Below are positions 6,310-9,487 of a stretch of DNA of 9,487 bases, piece by piece. This stretch comes from an uncultured Gemmatimonadota bacterium (GTDB lineage Bacteria; Gemmatimonadota; Gemmatimonadetes; Gemmatimonadales; Gemmatimonadaceae): positions 1-9,487 of the forward strand of contig CAMLEQ010000127.1 of NCBI GenBank assembly GCA_946479015.1, read 5' to 3'. Within the stretch, counting starts at the first letter, position 1; each line of letters opens with the position of its first letter. The translations under genes were made by a program, and so were the position numbers. A model generated the notes under the pieces. That model saw only the letters and a list, made by a program, of their open reading frames with translations, did not search any database and had not been told where the DNA came from.

Positions 6310-7224
6310 ATGAGCGCCACCGGCAGGGGCACGCACCGGGCTCGCGGATTGGGCGACGTCTCGAGCCAGGAGAAGAAGTCGATCACGCACGGTGACTTCT
6401 GGATTCCGGAGCCCGAGCGCGAGCTCTACAAGAGCGTGCTGCGCGCGCTGAACGAAGCTGGAGTCCCGTACGTCATCGCGGGCGCGTACGCGATCTACGA
6501 ACACACCGGGATCTATCGCGAGACGAAGGATCTCGACCTGTTCGTGGAGCCGGCGCACGTGATCTCGGCGATGCGCGTGCTGCGCGGGATCGGGCTGACC
6601 ACACGCCTGGAGCAGGCGCACTGGCTCGCGAAGGCGATCGACGGGCGCCGCTTCGTGGATGTCATCTTCGGGATGGGGAACGGCCTCGCGCTCATCGACG
6701 CCGACTGGTACCGGCACAGCCGCCCCGCGATCCTCGCCGCCACGCCGATCCGTGTCGCGCCGCCCGAGGAGCTGATCTGGCACCGGCTGTTCATCAGCGA
6801 GCGCCACCGCCAGGACATGGCGGACATCGTGCATCTGATCGCCAGCGTCGGGCCGCTCATGGACTGGCGGCGACTCGTGGAGAAGACGGGGGAAAACTGG
6901 CCGCTGCTGCTCGCGCAATTGCAGATGTTCTTCTACGTGTATCCGGAGTACCCGGGCGCCGTCCCCGGGTGGGTGATGTCCGAGCTGCTCGAGCGGGCCG
7001 TGGTGGAGCTGCATCGCGAGCGGAGCGGCGAGCGGGTGACGCGCGGCACGCTCGTCTCGCGCTTCAGCTTCACGATCGACGTCAACGAGTGGGGCTTCCG
7101 CGACCTGCGGGCGGAGAGCGTCTCGGCCATGGAGCGCCAACCGGTGATCAGGGAGCTCGCCACGAGCGACGTCTGGGACGAGCGCTCGCGGTCGGTGGAG
7201 GAGTATCATGCCCGAGTCGCCTGA
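6310..7224 (+). CDS. Nucleotidyltransferase-fold protein (DUF2204/AbiEii-like)
   Basis: 304 residues from ATG 6310. The core YVIAGAYAIYEHTGIYRETKDLDLFVEP (positions 54-81) has the layout of minimal nucleotidyltransferases: a small-residue loop where the GS motif normally lies, then R70 and TKDLD with metal ligands D74 and D76. D117 in FVDVIFGMG is a fitting third acidic residue. The segment PEELIWHRLFISERHRQDMADIVHLI (152-177) matches the helical block of DUF2204-type and AbiEii-type proteins. Residues 185-304 are helical and not recognised. Such proteins transfer a nucleotide to a small molecule, tRNA or protein, and include type IV toxins; the substrate here is unknown. The gene overlaps the following phosphoesterase by 17 bases. 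The usual Gly-Ser of the loop reads Gly-Ala, which may lower or change activity. No adjacent AbiEi-type antitoxin is present. Confidence 0.75.
   Translation: MSATGRGTHRARGLGDVSSQEKKSITHGDFWIPEPERELYKSVLRALNEAGVPYVIAGAYAIYEHTGIYRETKDLDLFVEPAHVISAMRVLRGIGLTTRLEQAHWLAKAIDGRRFVDVIFGMGNGLALIDADWYRHSRPAILAATPIRVAPPEELIWHRLFISERHRQDMADIVHLIASVGPLMDWRRLVEKTGENWPLLLAQLQMFFYVYPEYPGAVPGWVMSELLERAVVELHRERSGERVTRGTLVSRFSFTIDVNEWGFRDLRAESVSAMERQPVIRELATSDVWDERSRSVEEYHARVA
7197..7203 (+). promoter_or_regulatory. Strong ribosome binding site inside the nucleotidyltransferase gene
   Basis: GGAGGAG stands four bases before ATG 7208. It is the best ribosome binding site on the plus strand of the window and fixes the start of the phosphoesterase within the end of the preceding gene. 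Confidence 0.75.
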
Positions 7225-8086
7225 CCTGCACATCGTGAGCGGCGAGACGCCCGACGCCCCCGACTCGGGGAACGGGGCGGCCGCGCCGCCCCCGGAGAGC
7301 GGAGAGCGCCGGCACGGCGGGGATCGCCGGCGCGAGACGCGCGTGCGGATCGCCGCCGTCGGCGACTTCCACTGCGGCGCGGAGGAAGTCGGGGCCTATC
7401 GCGAGCTGTTCGCCGAGGCGAACGCGTCGGCGGACGTGCTCGTGATCACCGGCGACATGACGCGGCGCGGGCTCTCCGCGGAGTTCAAGGTGGTGGTCGG
7501 GGAGCTCGCCGACGTGAAGATCCCGATCGTGGCGGTGCTCGGGAATCACGACTACGAAGCGGGGGAGGTGACCGAGGGGCTCGCGATCCTCCGCGCGCGG
7601 GGGATCCACATGCTCACCGGCGATGCCTTCCAGCTCGACGACCGGGTGTCGTTCGCCGGCGTGAAGGGGTTCATGGGCGGCTTCGGCCGGGGCACGCTCA
7701 CCGCGTTCGGCGAGCCGGAGACCAAGGCGTTCGTGAACGCGACGCTGTGCGAGGTGCAGGCGCTCGAGCTCGCGATGCGGCGGCTCTCCACGCCCGTGCG
7801 GGTCGTGGTGCTGCACTACGCGCCGATCGCCGCGACCGTGGCGGGGGAGCCGCCGTTCATCCTGCCGTTCCTGGGCACCGACCGCCTGGCCGATCCCCTC
7901 GACCGGTACGGCGCGACGGTGGCCTTCCACGGGCATGCCCATTCGGGCACGCTGCACGGGTGCACGCCGGGGGGCGTGCCGGTCTACAACGTGTCGCTGC
8001 CGCTGCTGCGCCGGGACGGGGTGGGGAAGATGTTCCTCGTCCACGAGGTCCCGATCCCGGCCCCGGCGCCGCACCCGGCGCCCACG

Positions 8087-8098
<12 letters not shown>
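7208..8098 (+). CDS. Calcineurin-like metallophosphoesterase
   Basis: 296 residues. The first 45 are Pro/Gly/Ala/Arg-rich and probably disordered; there is no signal peptide, so it should be cytoplasmic. All five metallophosphoesterase motifs are intact: D53 and H55 in GDFHCG, D83 in [12 protein letters not shown] at 112-115, H203 in VVLHYAP, and H243/H245 in FHGHAHSG. These bind a two-metal centre that hydrolyses phosphomono- or phosphodiesters. The overall layout resembles cyclic-nucleotide phosphodiesterase or YkuE-like members more than protein phosphatases, but the substrate cannot be read from sequence. The C-terminus is proline-rich. Its start overlaps the nucleotidyltransferase gene by 17 bases, implying coupled synthesis and related function. 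Its end overlaps the convergent ppdK gene by 12 bases. Confidence 0.9.

Positions 8099-9487
<1,389 letters not shown>

Noticed and set aside
5061..6386. Long minus-strand open frame of 441 codons opposite the DUF72 gene and ssrA
   Set aside because: It runs through the tmRNA 3' end and opposite a recognised family, with no motif of its own.

Overview
The window is high-GC bacterial chromosome with densely packed housekeeping and accessory genes. Gene content (EIIA-Ntr with a C4 zinc-ribbon protein, dusB, larB, a GAF-GGDEF cyclase, ssrA, pyruvate phosphate dikinase) and the strong GC bias at third codon positions suggest a Gram-negative-type, high-GC phylum. Gemmatimonadota is my best guess, but it rests on general resemblance, not on a marker gene, so treat it as tentative.

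Left part, minus strand (1-1010): a ptsN-like EIIA gene (468-920) is followed, with a TGATG stop/start overlap, by a short C4 zinc-ribbon protein (118-468). A good sigma-70-type promoter (977-1005) drives the pair. Directly behind the zinc-ribbon stop codon lie two adjacent runs of G tracts (50-114) able to form G-quadruplexes in the transcript.

Centre-left, plus strand (1050-4691): dusB (tRNA dihydrouridine synthase) is coupled by another TGATG overlap to larB (first enzyme of the nickel-pincer cofactor pathway). After a 118-base gap with a GNRA-type hairpin comes a membrane-anchored diguanylate cyclase with one degenerate GAF, one GAF and a GGDEF domain. Its frame stays open, hydrophobic and coding-like upstream of the first usable start codon, so its N-terminus is uncertain.

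Centre (4731-5162): a complete ssrA gene (tmRNA) with promoter, pseudoknot PK1, a short proteolysis tag reading (A)ANNNLALAA, a tRNA-like 3' end without encoded CCA, and a 15-bp terminator hairpin.

Right part, plus strand (5226-8098): a probable three-gene operon encoding a DUF72/YecE protein, a nucleotidyltransferase-fold protein and a calcineurin-like metallophosphoesterase. The last two genes overlap by 17 bases, which makes a nucleotidyltransferase/phosphoesterase pair the most interesting uncharacterised unit here. It meets, tail to tail with a 12-base overlap, the 3' half of ppdK (pyruvate phosphate dikinase) on the minus strand (8087-9487), which runs out of the window.

No insertion sequence, CRISPR array, integrase or ordinary tRNA was seen. 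Most of the window is ordinary chromosome. The points worth following are the nucleotidyltransferase/phosphoesterase pair, the start of the cyclase gene, the G-quadruplex cluster and the tmRNA tag.
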